From positions 1 to 10,421 of the forward strand of contig RGVD01000088.1 in NCBI GenBank assembly GCA_010027395.1: a stretch of 10,421 bases of DNA, in the 5' to 3' direction. The DNA comes from Bacteroidota bacterium. Lineage in GTDB: Bacteria > Bacteroidota > Bacteroidia > UKL13-3. Shown one piece after another: positions 1 to 6,796 of this stretch. The position numbers and the translations under genes are program-made. The notes below the pieces were generated by a model. The model had not been told where the DNA came from, did not search any database, and saw nothing but the letters and a program-made list of their open reading frames with translations. Numbering within the stretch: the stretch's first letter is position 1; the number at the start of each line of letters is the position of its first letter.

Positions 1-615
1 TAAAAAAAACTGTTCAGGAAGTCCATATTTCTTTGCTACAGACTGCTTCTTTTGCTCCGATTGCTTATCATAAAATTGCTTATCACAATCTTGGTAAACG
101 ACAGTTATTTTTGAAGGATTTGTATTAAAATAATTGATGATATCTTGTTTGGTTTGTTCACTTACACTTACAATATGTGTAGCGTGTTCGCAGGCATTCT
201 TAAACTTCTTCTTGTATATGTATGCATCTATATTGTTATAATAATCGGGATACCTCAAAAAAATGAGGTCATGAATACTTACGATTGATTTGATGCTAGT
301 TTTTTCTATGCCATTTGGCAATTCATTACTCAAGCCATGAAAAACATCTATTTTATATTTCTCTAATTCTTTCACCAGACCAAGACTGCGCCATGCTGAA
401 GCAAAAGTTTTATCAATAATTCCTTCAGGACTTACAATATGAAGATTAGGTCTTGGAGCGAAATAATCTTTCAATTGGCTATCAAATCCAGGGGTAAAAA
501 GATAGTATTCATGCTGAGGAAAAAACGTCAACAAGGAATCAATCACAAACCTTGAATAATTTCCAAGACCCGTGTGGTTGTTAAAAGCACGCTTTGCATC
601 AAACCCGATTCTCAT
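1..615 (-). CDS. Glycosyltransferase, GT4/GT-B type, N-terminal 205 residues (cut by window edge)
   Basis: This open frame on the minus strand begins MRIGFDAKRAFNNHTGLGNY at 615 and stays open to base 1, so only the N-terminal domain is present and the catalytic C-terminal domain lies outside. The Gly-rich TGLGNYSR segment near residue 15 matches the sugar-acceptor loop of GT-B retaining glycosyltransferases. It is followed by VFHGLSNELP, the SIHDLIFLRYP segment and HIVSVSEQTKQDI, an order typical of the GT4 family common in Bacteroidota. Such enzymes move a sugar from a nucleotide donor to a lipid-linked or polysaccharide acceptor at the cytoplasmic face of the inner membrane. There is no signal peptide. 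The start follows the dapD stop by 32 bases on the same strand, so it is probably co-transcribed with dapD, although the functions are unrelated. Family is fairly certain; sugar and acceptor cannot be told. Confidence 0.85.
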   Translation of the reverse strand, partial: MRIGFDAKRAFNNHTGLGNYSRFVIDSLLTFFPQHEYYLFTPGFDSQLKDYFAPRPNLHIVSPEGIIDKTFASAWRSLGLVKELEKYKIDVFHGLSNELPNGIEKTSIKSIVSIHDLIFLRYPDYYNNIDAYIYKKKFKNACEHATHIVSVSEQTKQDIINYFNTNPSKITVVYQDCDKQFYDKQSEQKKQSVAKKYGLPEQFFL

Positions 616-647
616 TGAATTAAATTTCCAACTTCTTAATTCGAAAG

Positions 648-1472
648 TTACACCGCTAAATTATACTCTCTCAAACTATCATTCAAAGAAGTTTTCAAGT
701 CGGTTGATTCTTTTCTTTTTCCAATAATCAATGCGCATGGCACTTCATAACTACCTGCTGCAAATTTCTTGGTATATGAACCCGGAATAACTACTGAACG
801 AGCAGGCACAACCCCTCTATATTCGATAGGTTCAGCACCTGTCACATCAATAATTTTGGTTGATTGGGTAATGGTAACCCCAGCACCTAATACAGCCTCT
901 TTTTGTATATGCACTCCTTCAACTACAATACATCGCGAACCAATAAAGCAATTGTCTTCAATGATTACTGGAGCAGCCTGAACTGGTTCCAACACACCAC
1001 CGATACCAACACCTCCGCCTATTTGAGCACAACTTCCCACTGTTGCCCAAGTATCTATCATTGTTCCTTCGTCCACATAAGCACCAATATTTACAAAACT
1101 AGGCATCATAATTACACCTTTTGAAAGGTATGCACCATAGCGGGCAATAGCACCAGGTATAGTTCTAACTCCCAAACCTGCATAATCTTTCTTCAAATCA
1201 ATCTTATCATAGTATTCCAAAGGACCTGCATGATAGGTATGCATCTTTTGAATAGGAAAATACATAATTACTGCTTTTTTCACCCATTCATTCACCTGCC
1301 AAGCACCGTCTGCCAGAGGTTCTGCCACTCGAATCATTCCTTTATCCAACTCCTCCATCACCACCCTGATTAAATCTTGGGTAACCTCTTCTTTTAATAG
1401 TTCTCTGTTATCCCAAGCCTTTTCAATTTGGGCCTGAAGCATGGCGATTTCTTTAATAGATTCCATTGACAT
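648..1472 (-). CDS. dapD: 2,3,4,5-tetrahydropyridine-2,6-dicarboxylate N-succinyltransferase
   Basis: DapD transfers succinyl from succinyl-CoA to tetrahydrodipicolinate, a step of the succinylase branch of diaminopimelate and lysine synthesis in the cytoplasm. The product is 274 residues, the usual DapD length. An alpha-helical N-terminal domain (about 1-100) is followed by a left-handed beta-helix of imperfect hexapeptide repeats (about 105-235). Recognisable family segments are GVRTIPGAIARYGAYL (101-116), MIDTWATVGSCAQIGGGVGI (138-157), the EPVQAAPVIIEDNCFIGSR loop (162-180) and VLGAGVTIT (194-202). The C-terminus carries the PARSVVIPGS strand. Translation could begin at Met1 or Met3; I kept the first because both lie in the same short leader. 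It diverges from the acetyltransferase-amidohydrolase fusion across 152 bases and is followed closely by the glycosyltransferase gene. No other lysine genes are near. Confidence 0.96.
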   Translation of the reverse strand: MSMESIKEIAMLQAQIEKAWDNRELLKEEVTQDLIRVVMEELDKGMIRVAEPLADGAWQVNEWVKKAVIMYFPIQKMHTYHAGPLEYYDKIDLKKDYAGLGVRTIPGAIARYGAYLSKGVIMMPSFVNIGAYVDEGTMIDTWATVGSCAQIGGGVGIGGVLEPVQAAPVIIEDNCFIGSRCIVVEGVHIQKEAVLGAGVTITQSTKIIDVTGAEPIEYRGVVPARSVVIPGSYTKKFAAGSYEVPCALIIGKRKESTDLKTSLNDSLREYNLAV

Positions 1473-1581
1473 AATGTATAAAATAATTTTGGTGTAAACT
1501 TAGGTAAATTTATTCTTGACCAAAAATCAATTTATTCAAATTAGAAACCCTTTAGAAAGTGAGCGATTGAAATAAATAACC

Positions 1582-1589
1582 TAAATTTG
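1582..1589 (+). promoter_or_regulatory. Candidate Bacteroidota -7 box (TAAATTTG) upstream of the fusion gene
   Basis: TAAATTTG matches the Bacteroidota TAnnTTTG consensus exactly and lies 35 bases before the ATG at 1625, a reasonable leader length. I see no convincing TTTG -33 element 17-23 bases further upstream, so this is a motif match only. It sits in the 152-base divergent region between dapD and the fusion gene, which holds no other gene that I can see. Confidence 0.4.
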
Positions 1590-1624
1590 AAGACTGTATT
1601 TGTACCAAATAAGCAGAAAAAAAT

Positions 1625-3301
1625 ATGAAAACACGTGCATCTCGAAAGCCCAAACTGATTGAAAGAAATGCTGAAAAAAGCGATTTTGATGAAATAATTG
1701 CGCTTTCAAAAATTTGTTTCCCTAATAATGAGCCTATGACTTACGCCATGTTAGAAAGCCAATACAAGCTGTTTTCTGATGGCATGCAGGTGATTGAATA
1801 CAATGGAAAAATAGTAGGTTCAGCAAGCGGACTTATTATAAGTTGGGATGAATACGATGATGATCACACATGGAAAGAAATATGTGATAATGGATACATC
1901 ACGAATCATGATGAGGATGGCGACACTTTATATGGTATAGAGGTAATGGTGCATCCCGCCTACCAAGGACTTAAAATTGGCAGAAGGCTTTATGAAATGC
2001 GCAAAATATTATGTGCTGAAAAAAACCTGAAGCGTATACTCATTGGCGGACGTGTACCTAATTATAATGAGCACTCAGAAGAGTTTGGTATTAGAGCCTA
2101 CATCAAACGTGTGGTTGAGAAAAAAATCAAAGACCCGGTAGTTACCTTTCAATTGTCACAAGGTTTTACTATCCAAAGAATCATCAAAGATTATTTACCT
2201 GAGGATTTAGAAAGTGAAGGTTATGCATTGCTTTTAGAATGGATTAACCTTGATTATATCCCTGAAACAAAAGAGCGAATTGTATTGATGAAAAAGGTTC
2301 GTATCTGTTGTATTCAATACGAACTTAGGAAAATCAATAGCTTTAAGCAATTTGCACAGCAATGCGAATACTTTACGGATGTAGCATCTAATTACAAATC
2401 TGACTTTGCATTATTTCCAGAATTATTCACCACTCAGTTGCTATCACTGCATGAATATAAAAGTATGAGTCCTGAGGACAGTATTCGTAAGCTTGACGAA
2501 TATACTGAAGACTATATAGAACTATTCTCTCGTTTATCGATGGAATATAATATCAATATTATAGCGGGTACGCATCTTCAAGTGGAAGGTGAGAATCTTT
2601 ATAATATTTCATACTTATTTAAGCGCGATGGTACTTATGAAAAACAATATAAAATCCACATAACATCAAACGAAGCCAAATGGTGGGGCGTAAAACCTGG
2701 TAATGAAATAAAAGTATTTAATACTGATTGTGGTAAAATAGCCATAAACATTTGTTATGATGTAGAGTTCCCAGAAATGGCTCGTATAGCCTGTAACAAA
2801 GGCGCCAAAATCATATTTGTACCCTTTAGCACCGATGAAAAACATGGGCATCTACGTGTGAAAATATGCGCTCAAAGTAGGGCTGTAGAAAACCAAATAT
2901 TTGTAGCCACTGCAGGAACCATAGGTAATATTCCATCGGTAGATAATATGGATATTAATTATGCTCAATCGGGCATATATACACCCAGTGATTTCGCCTT
3001 TCCTCCTGATGCCATTGCAGGTGAATGTAATACCAACATCGAAACCGTTGTGATTGCCGATTTGGATTTAGCAGCTTTGGAACGTGCTAGAAACACTGGC
3101 ACTGTGTTAAACTGGAAAGATCGTAGACTGAATCTCTTGAATCATATTGATTTACATGATTTAAAATACATATTTTATGTGGTCATATTTGATACATTTG
3201 TTAAACACCTAACAACTACAAATTATGAAAACCTTCATTTTAAAATCATCCGCTATCATCCTATTATTATTTATCAGTTCAAACTTACTTGCGCAAAATG
3301 A
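1625..3301 (+). CDS. Bifunctional GNAT N-acetyltransferase / carbon-nitrogen hydrolase (nitrilase superfamily)
   Basis: This is a 558-residue two-domain protein. Residues about 12-215 form a GNAT domain: GIEVMVHPAYQGLKIGRRLY (about 105-123) holds the acetyl-CoA-binding motif A, with Lys117 where the textbook Q/RxxGxG pattern has its first Gly. From about residue 222 (MKKVRICCIQYEL) a nitrilase-superfamily fold begins, with the catalytic triad in place: Glu266 in LFPELF, Lys343 in KQYKIH and Cys377 in NICYDVEFPE. The C-terminal landmark NWKDRR ends at about 501. Such fusions are known in bacteria, but their substrate is generally unassigned. The pairing suggests handling of an amide or N-acylated small molecule (inference). 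The frame then continues 57 residues past NWKDRR and overlaps the next gene by 77 bases, which looks like loss of the native stop. There is no signal peptide, so it is probably cytoplasmic. It diverges from dapD. Confidence 0.9.
   Translation: MKTRASRKPKLIERNAEKSDFDEIIALSKICFPNNEPMTYAMLESQYKLFSDGMQVIEYNGKIVGSASGLIISWDEYDDDHTWKEICDNGYITNHDEDGDTLYGIEVMVHPAYQGLKIGRRLYEMRKILCAEKNLKRILIGGRVPNYNEHSEEFGIRAYIKRVVEKKIKDPVVTFQLSQGFTIQRIIKDYLPEDLESEGYALLLEWINLDYIPETKERIVLMKKVRICCIQYELRKINSFKQFAQQCEYFTDVASNYKSDFALFPELFTTQLLSLHEYKSMSPEDSIRKLDEYTEDYIELFSRLSMEYNINIIAGTHLQVEGENLYNISYLFKRDGTYEKQYKIHITSNEAKWWGVKPGNEIKVFNTDCGKIAINICYDVEFPEMARIACNKGAKIIFVPFSTDEKHGHLRVKICAQSRAVENQIFVATAGTIGNIPSVDNMDINYAQSGIYTPSDFAFPPDAIAGECNTNIETVVIADLDLAALERARNTGTVLNWKDRRLNLLNHIDLHDLKYIFYVVIFDTFVKHLTTTNYENLHFKIIRYHPIIIYQFKLTCAK
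3193..3200 (+). promoter_or_regulatory. Candidate -7 box (TACATTTG) for the outer-membrane protein gene, inside the end of the fusion gene
   Basis: TACATTTG fits TAnnTTTG exactly and ends 24 bases before the ATG at 3225. It lies within the overrunning 3' tail of the upstream reading frame. No clear -33 TTTG is visible at the expected spacing. Its presence supports reading this stretch as former intergenic DNA and the downstream gene as having its own promoter. Confidence 0.4.
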
Positions 3302-3734
3302 GGAAGAATCAAGGGCAAAACCCAAACATTCATTGGGTGCAGGTATAGGTTTTACAACAGGTTACGGACTTTCATATAGATATACCCCAAGCCGATTTGG
3401 TTTCCAAGTAAACTTTGCTCCTTACAAAACTAGCAATGTTTCAAGATTTAGCACAGGATTAACTTTTTTGTATAGGTTGACCGATGGCGAAAAAACAAGT
3501 TTATATGTGTATGAAGCCAATCACTTTTATAGTAACTCAGAATTAGTTAGAGATTATAATTTAAATAAAGATGTTAGAAATGAAGAGGCTTATTTTAACA
3601 ATGGAATAGGATTCGGAGTTGAAATAATGGTTGCAAGCAAAATTGGTCTTAACCTAATGACAGGTTATGCTTCATATAAAAATTTCAACGAACTTAATAT
3701 GACAGGTGAAGCAGCTTTGTACTTTAAGTTTTAA
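3225..3734 (+). CDS. Small secreted, probably outer-membrane beta-barrel protein
   Basis: This is a 169-residue protein with a clear Sec signal peptide: Lys2 and Lys7, a hydrophobic stretch at 10-22, and likely cleavage after Ala23 before Gln24 (LLA/Q). The mature part is built of short alternating polar and hydrophobic strands rich in Gly and aromatic residues, such as LGAGIGFTTGYGLSYRY, FGFQVNFAPY, FSTGLTFLYRL, GIGFGVEIMV and GEAALYFKF. It ends in Phe, as many barrel proteins that use the BAM complex do. I recognise no specific family; it resembles the small porin-like or OmpW-type proteins of Bacteroidota only in general character. About eight strands would fit the length (inference). The ATG was chosen because it gives the signal peptide directly. 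The upstream reading frame overlaps this gene by 77 bases in another frame. The convergent argS gene ends 90 bases downstream, with no obvious hairpin between them. Confidence 0.8.
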   Translation: MKTFILKSSAIILLLFISSNLLAQNEEESRAKPKHSLGAGIGFTTGYGLSYRYTPSRFGFQVNFAPYKTSNVSRFSTGLTFLYRLTDGEKTSLYVYEANHFYSNSELVRDYNLNKDVRNEEAYFNNGIGFGVEIMVASKIGLNLMTGYASYKNFNELNMTGEAALYFKF

Positions 3735-3824
3735 CCATTTGAAATAAAGCTATTCTTTACCCATCCATTTGAGAGCAGTATTCAAATACAATACAAATGC
3801 AAAGAGATTAGGCTTTCAAACCCA

Positions 3825-5540
3825 TTACATCCTCTCGGGAACCTGAATACCTAACAAGGCAAAACCAGATTTAATAATATATGCTGTCATATTACAAATT
3901 TGCAAACGCAGCTTCTTTTGTTCCTCATTGCTTTCCTTTAAAATTGGGCATTCATGATAGAAAGAACTAAATGATTTAGCTACTTCATACACATAATTAC
4001 ATATCACACCCGGACTCATTTCTCGCCCAGCATCTTTAATAACCTCAGCATATTGAAAGGCAAGAAAAATCAATTCTTTTTCTGCTTTATGCAATGATAT
4101 TTTGCTTGAATTAACATTCTCAAAATCTATGCTGGATGCATTGCGTAATATAGATTTAATACGTGCATGAGTATATTGAATAAATGGTCCAGTATTTCCT
4201 TGGAAATCGATTGACTCCTCAGGATTGAACATCATTTTCTTTTTTGGATCTACTTTCAAAAGAAAATATGTCTTTCCTAAAGCTTTCGTTGTTTCTTCAG
4301 CGGTCTGCAACATGCCATCAATTAAATCATCGGCATCAACCACAGTTCCCTCGCGGCTTTTCATTTTGCCATGTGGCAGTTCAACCATTCCATAACTCAA
4401 GTGATAAATCCCTTCAGCATAACTTTTATAAAGTTTCTTACAAATAAGTTGAAGCACCTTAAAATGATAATCTTGCTCATTACCTACCACATAAATACTG
4501 CGCTCGCAAGCAAAGTCTTCATATTTTAGTTCTGCAGTTCCTATGTCTTGGGTGATATATACAGAGGTGCCATCACCACGCAATAGTAATTTATGGTCAA
4601 GTCCATCAGCAGTCAAATCAATCCAAACAGAGCCATCTTCTTTTTTATAAAAAGCCCCTTTTTCAAGTCCCTCCTGCACTATTTCCTTACCTAATAAGTA
4701 TGTATTGCTTTCGTAATAAAATTTATCAAATTTCACTCCAAGCTTTTTATAGGTAACATCAAATCCTTCATACACCCATCCATTCATGGTTCGCCAAATA
4801 CCCACTGTTTCTTCATCACCTGCTTCCCATTTCTGAAGCAATTGTTGAGCAGCCAAAATAGAAGGCGCATTTTTCTCAGCATATTCCTCACTTTTCCCTT
4901 CAGCCATTAATGCCTTAACCTCTTCTTTGTAAGTTTTGTCGAAAGCCACATAGTATTTACCTACCAAGTGGTCGCCCTTCATTCCTGATGATGCAGGTGT
5001 TTCTCCATTTCCTTGTTGAATCCAAGCCAACATACTTTTACAAATATGTATTCCCCTATCATTAACTAGATTGCAGGTATATACCTCGTGACCATTAGCT
5101 TTTAAGATTTCGGCCACCGAAAAACCTAATAGGTTGTTCCTTACATGTCCTAAATGCAATGGCTTATTGGTATTAGGCGATGAATATTCAACCAATATTT
5201 TCTGATTGGTTTTTGCACCTAAACCATAGCAGGTATTTTGATAGTTGCTTTGTAAAAAGTCTAACCAATAAACTTCACTCACCACAATATTCAAAAATCC
5301 TTTTATCACATTAAAAGATTGAATCTCCCTTGCGTTTTCAACTAAATAAGTCCCAATATCATTAGCTGTTTGCTCAGGATTTTTCTTCGAAATTTTCAAA
5401 TAAGCAAAAACCACAAAAGTATAATCACCTTCAAAATCAGGTTTAGTATTTTCCAATGCGATTGATTGACTATCAACATCTATTTGATAAACACTTTTAA
5501 ATGCGTTTGCTATATGGTTTTTTAAGATTTCTTGTATCAT
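3825..5540 (-). CDS. argS: Arginine--tRNA ligase
   Basis: ArgRS charges tRNA-Arg with arginine using ATP in the cytoplasm. The product is 571 residues, slightly shorter than the roughly 580-590 typical of bacterial ArgRS but with all regions present. An N-terminal Add-1-type tRNA-binding domain spans about 1-85. The class I catalytic core includes the HIGH motif as HLGH at 129-132 within SSPNTNKPLHLGHVRNN. The second signature is the KMSKS-like KMKSREGTVVDADDL, starting at Lys392. The C-terminal all-helical DALR-type anticodon-binding domain contains GPFIQYTHARIKSI and ends in GIQVPERM, the usual hydrophobic finish. It diverges from the RmlD-like gene across 141 bases and converges on the outer-membrane protein gene. 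There is no sign of frameshift or truncation. Confidence 0.97.
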   Translation of the reverse strand: MIQEILKNHIANAFKSVYQIDVDSQSIALENTKPDFEGDYTFVVFAYLKISKKNPEQTANDIGTYLVENAREIQSFNVIKGFLNIVVSEVYWLDFLQSNYQNTCYGLGAKTNQKILVEYSSPNTNKPLHLGHVRNNLLGFSVAEILKANGHEVYTCNLVNDRGIHICKSMLAWIQQGNGETPASSGMKGDHLVGKYYVAFDKTYKEEVKALMAEGKSEEYAEKNAPSILAAQQLLQKWEAGDEETVGIWRTMNGWVYEGFDVTYKKLGVKFDKFYYESNTYLLGKEIVQEGLEKGAFYKKEDGSVWIDLTADGLDHKLLLRGDGTSVYITQDIGTAELKYEDFACERSIYVVGNEQDYHFKVLQLICKKLYKSYAEGIYHLSYGMVELPHGKMKSREGTVVDADDLIDGMLQTAEETTKALGKTYFLLKVDPKKKMMFNPEESIDFQGNTGPFIQYTHARIKSILRNASSIDFENVNSSKISLHKAEKELIFLAFQYAEVIKDAGREMSPGVICNYVYEVAKSFSSFYHECPILKESNEEQKKLRLQICNMTAYIIKSGFALLGIQVPERM

Positions 5541-5613
5541 TGTCTAAATTTCCTTTATCACTGTAAGAAAAAAGTTTTGCTAAACCTAATCACTTACAAG
5601 CCATTCTAGTGGG

Positions 5614-5621
5614 CAAAGATA
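5614..5621 (-). promoter_or_regulatory. Candidate -7 box (TATCTTTG) for argS
   Basis: Read on the minus strand this is TATCTTTG followed by CCCAC, an exact TAnnTTTG match of the form often seen in Bacteroidota. It lies about 73 bases upstream of the argS ATG, giving a leader of roughly 65 bases. No TTTG -33 box is evident at 17-23 bases. The rest of the 141-base divergent region is AT-rich and holds nothing else I can name. Confidence 0.45.
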
Positions 5622-5681
5622 GTTGATTGAGAAGTTTTTTTATTATTTCCATTCTCGCTTATTTCATTTTATTATTGAAGC

Positions 5682-6596
5682 ATGAAAATTCTTGTTACAG
5701 GAAGCAACGGACTTTTAGGTCAAAAACTTACGGATTTATACAAAACGAAGTCAGATATAGAACTGATTGCAACGGCTAGAGGAGTTGATAGATATCCTGA
5801 AAAGACAGGATATACCTTTCAAAGCATGGATATTAGCAATTGGGATGAAGTGAAAAGTGTTTTAAACGCTCATAATCCTGATGTGGTAATAAATACTGCT
5901 GCCATGACCAATGTGGATGCTTGTGAAAGCGAGCATGAGGAATGCGATAAATTGAATGTGGATGCTGTAAAGTATTTGGTAAGCGAATGCAACGCCATTG
6001 GAGCTCATTTTGTTCACCTGTCAACTGATTTTATTTTTGATGGAACCCATGGGCCAGTTCTGGAAACCGAAAAACCCAATCCACTAAGTTATTATGGTCG
6101 TTCAAAGCATATTGCCGAAATGATTGTGATGGAGAACTCTGCCAGTTGGTCCATTGCCCGAACAGTATTGGTTTATGGCATTGTACAGGACATGAGCAGA
6201 AGCAATATCGTTTTGTGGGCCAAAAACAACCTAGAACAAGGTAAAAGTTTGAATGTGGTTGGTGACCAATTTCGTACGCCTACTTTAGCTGAAGATTTAG
6301 CAAAAGGTTGCGCCTTGATAGCAGAGCAAAAAGCTAAAGGCATATATAACATTAGTGGCAAAGATTATATGAGTGTGTTCGACCTTGTTTATCGAGTGGC
6401 TGATTTTTGGAAACTAGATAAATCATTATTAAATATCTCAAGTAGTGAAGGCATCAAACAACCGGCCAAACGACCACCTATTACTGGATTTATTCTTGAT
6501 AAAGCTATAAAAGAGCTGAATTATCAACCACATAGCTTTGAAGATGGTTTAAAATTAATGGATGAACAATTAAAAACAGTAAGCAATACTAATTAA
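5682..6596 (+). CDS. RmlD-like NAD(P)-dependent sugar-nucleotide reductase (extended SDR family)
   Basis: This 304-residue protein is of the extended short-chain dehydrogenase fold, closest in pattern to dTDP-4-dehydrorhamnose reductase (RmlD). The Rossmann motif GSNGLLG is at 7-13. The family strand VINTAAMTNVDACE is at 69-82, STDFIFDG at 114-121, and the catalytic YxxxK is Tyr138/Lys142 in YYGRSKHIAE. Downstream, VVGDQFRTPTLAEDLAKG is the segment typical of RmlD-type enzymes. RmlD reduces dTDP-4-keto-L-rhamnose to dTDP-L-rhamnose in the cytoplasm. However, rmlA, rmlB and rmlC are not beside it, and many stand-alone Bacteroidota homologues have no proven substrate, so I do not assign the symbol. 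It diverges from argS. A two-gene unit starts 53 bases after its stop with its own candidate promoter. Confidence 0.85.
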   Translation: MKILVTGSNGLLGQKLTDLYKTKSDIELIATARGVDRYPEKTGYTFQSMDISNWDEVKSVLNAHNPDVVINTAAMTNVDACESEHEECDKLNVDAVKYLVSECNAIGAHFVHLSTDFIFDGTHGPVLETEKPNPLSYYGRSKHIAEMIVMENSASWSIARTVLVYGIVQDMSRSNIVLWAKNNLEQGKSLNVVGDQFRTPTLAEDLAKGCALIAEQKAKGIYNISGKDYMSVFDLVYRVADFWKLDKSLLNISSSEGIKQPAKRPPITGFILDKAIKELNYQPHSFEDGLKLMDEQLKTVSNTN

Positions 6597-6624
6597 AGCT
6601 TGCTGATAAGTCCCGAATATTTTG

Positions 6625-6632
6625 CACTTTTG
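6625..6632 (+). promoter_or_regulatory. Candidate -7 box (CACTTTTG) before the small membrane protein gene
   Basis: CACTTTTGCA differs from TAnnTTTG only at the first base. It is preceded by CTTG at 6599-6602, leaving 22 bases between the two, within the range reported for Bacteroidota -33/-7 spacing. The ATG at 6650 follows after 17 bases. This would drive the 48-residue protein and the helix-hairpin-helix gene together. It is a motif match only. Confidence 0.35.
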
Positions 6633-6649
6633 CATCAAATAAAAAACAA

Positions 6650-6796
6650 ATGGAACAAGAACAACCTAGCTTTTGGTTTTGGTTTGCCACTGAGGCATTT
6701 TTCGCATTGATAGTTACAGCTTGTTTGTATTACTTTTTTATTAAAAACCCAAAGATAAATCCTCCAAGAAAAAAGAGAGATGAACCGCAAGATTGA
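6650..6796 (+). CDS. Small single-pass membrane protein, 48 residues, function unknown
   Basis: The ATG at 6650 opens a 48-codon frame ending at TGA 6794-6796. The product starts MEQEQPSFWFWFATEAFF, continues as a strongly hydrophobic aromatic-rich segment (about residues 8-31, including IVTACLYYFFI), then a short Lys/Arg/Pro-rich tail with PPRKKRDEP. By the positive-inside rule the N-terminus would face out and the tail would be cytoplasmic. Its last 17 bases overlap the start of the helix-hairpin-helix gene in a different frame, and it follows a plausible promoter, which supports a real translationally coupled gene. The clean membrane-segment-plus-basic-tail composition is unlikely for random sequence, although chance cannot be excluded at this length. 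I do not recognise a family. A partner or assembly role for the downstream membrane protein is only a guess from position. Confidence 0.65.
   Translation: MEQEQPSFWFWFATEAFFALIVTACLYYFFIKNPKINPPRKKRDEPQD

Noticed and set aside
769..1124. Plus-strand open frames opposite dapD
   Set aside because: They lie wholly antisense to a clear dapD, have no recognisable motif and reflect its codon pattern.
1521..1528. Minus-strand GATTTTTG as a possible dapD -7 box
   Set aside because: The first base deviates from TAnnTTTG, no -33 partner is visible, and such matches are frequent in AT-rich DNA.
3735..3824. Convergent gap between the outer-membrane protein gene and argS as a terminator site
   Set aside because: I found no stable inverted repeat with a T-run; termination here must use another signal or none.
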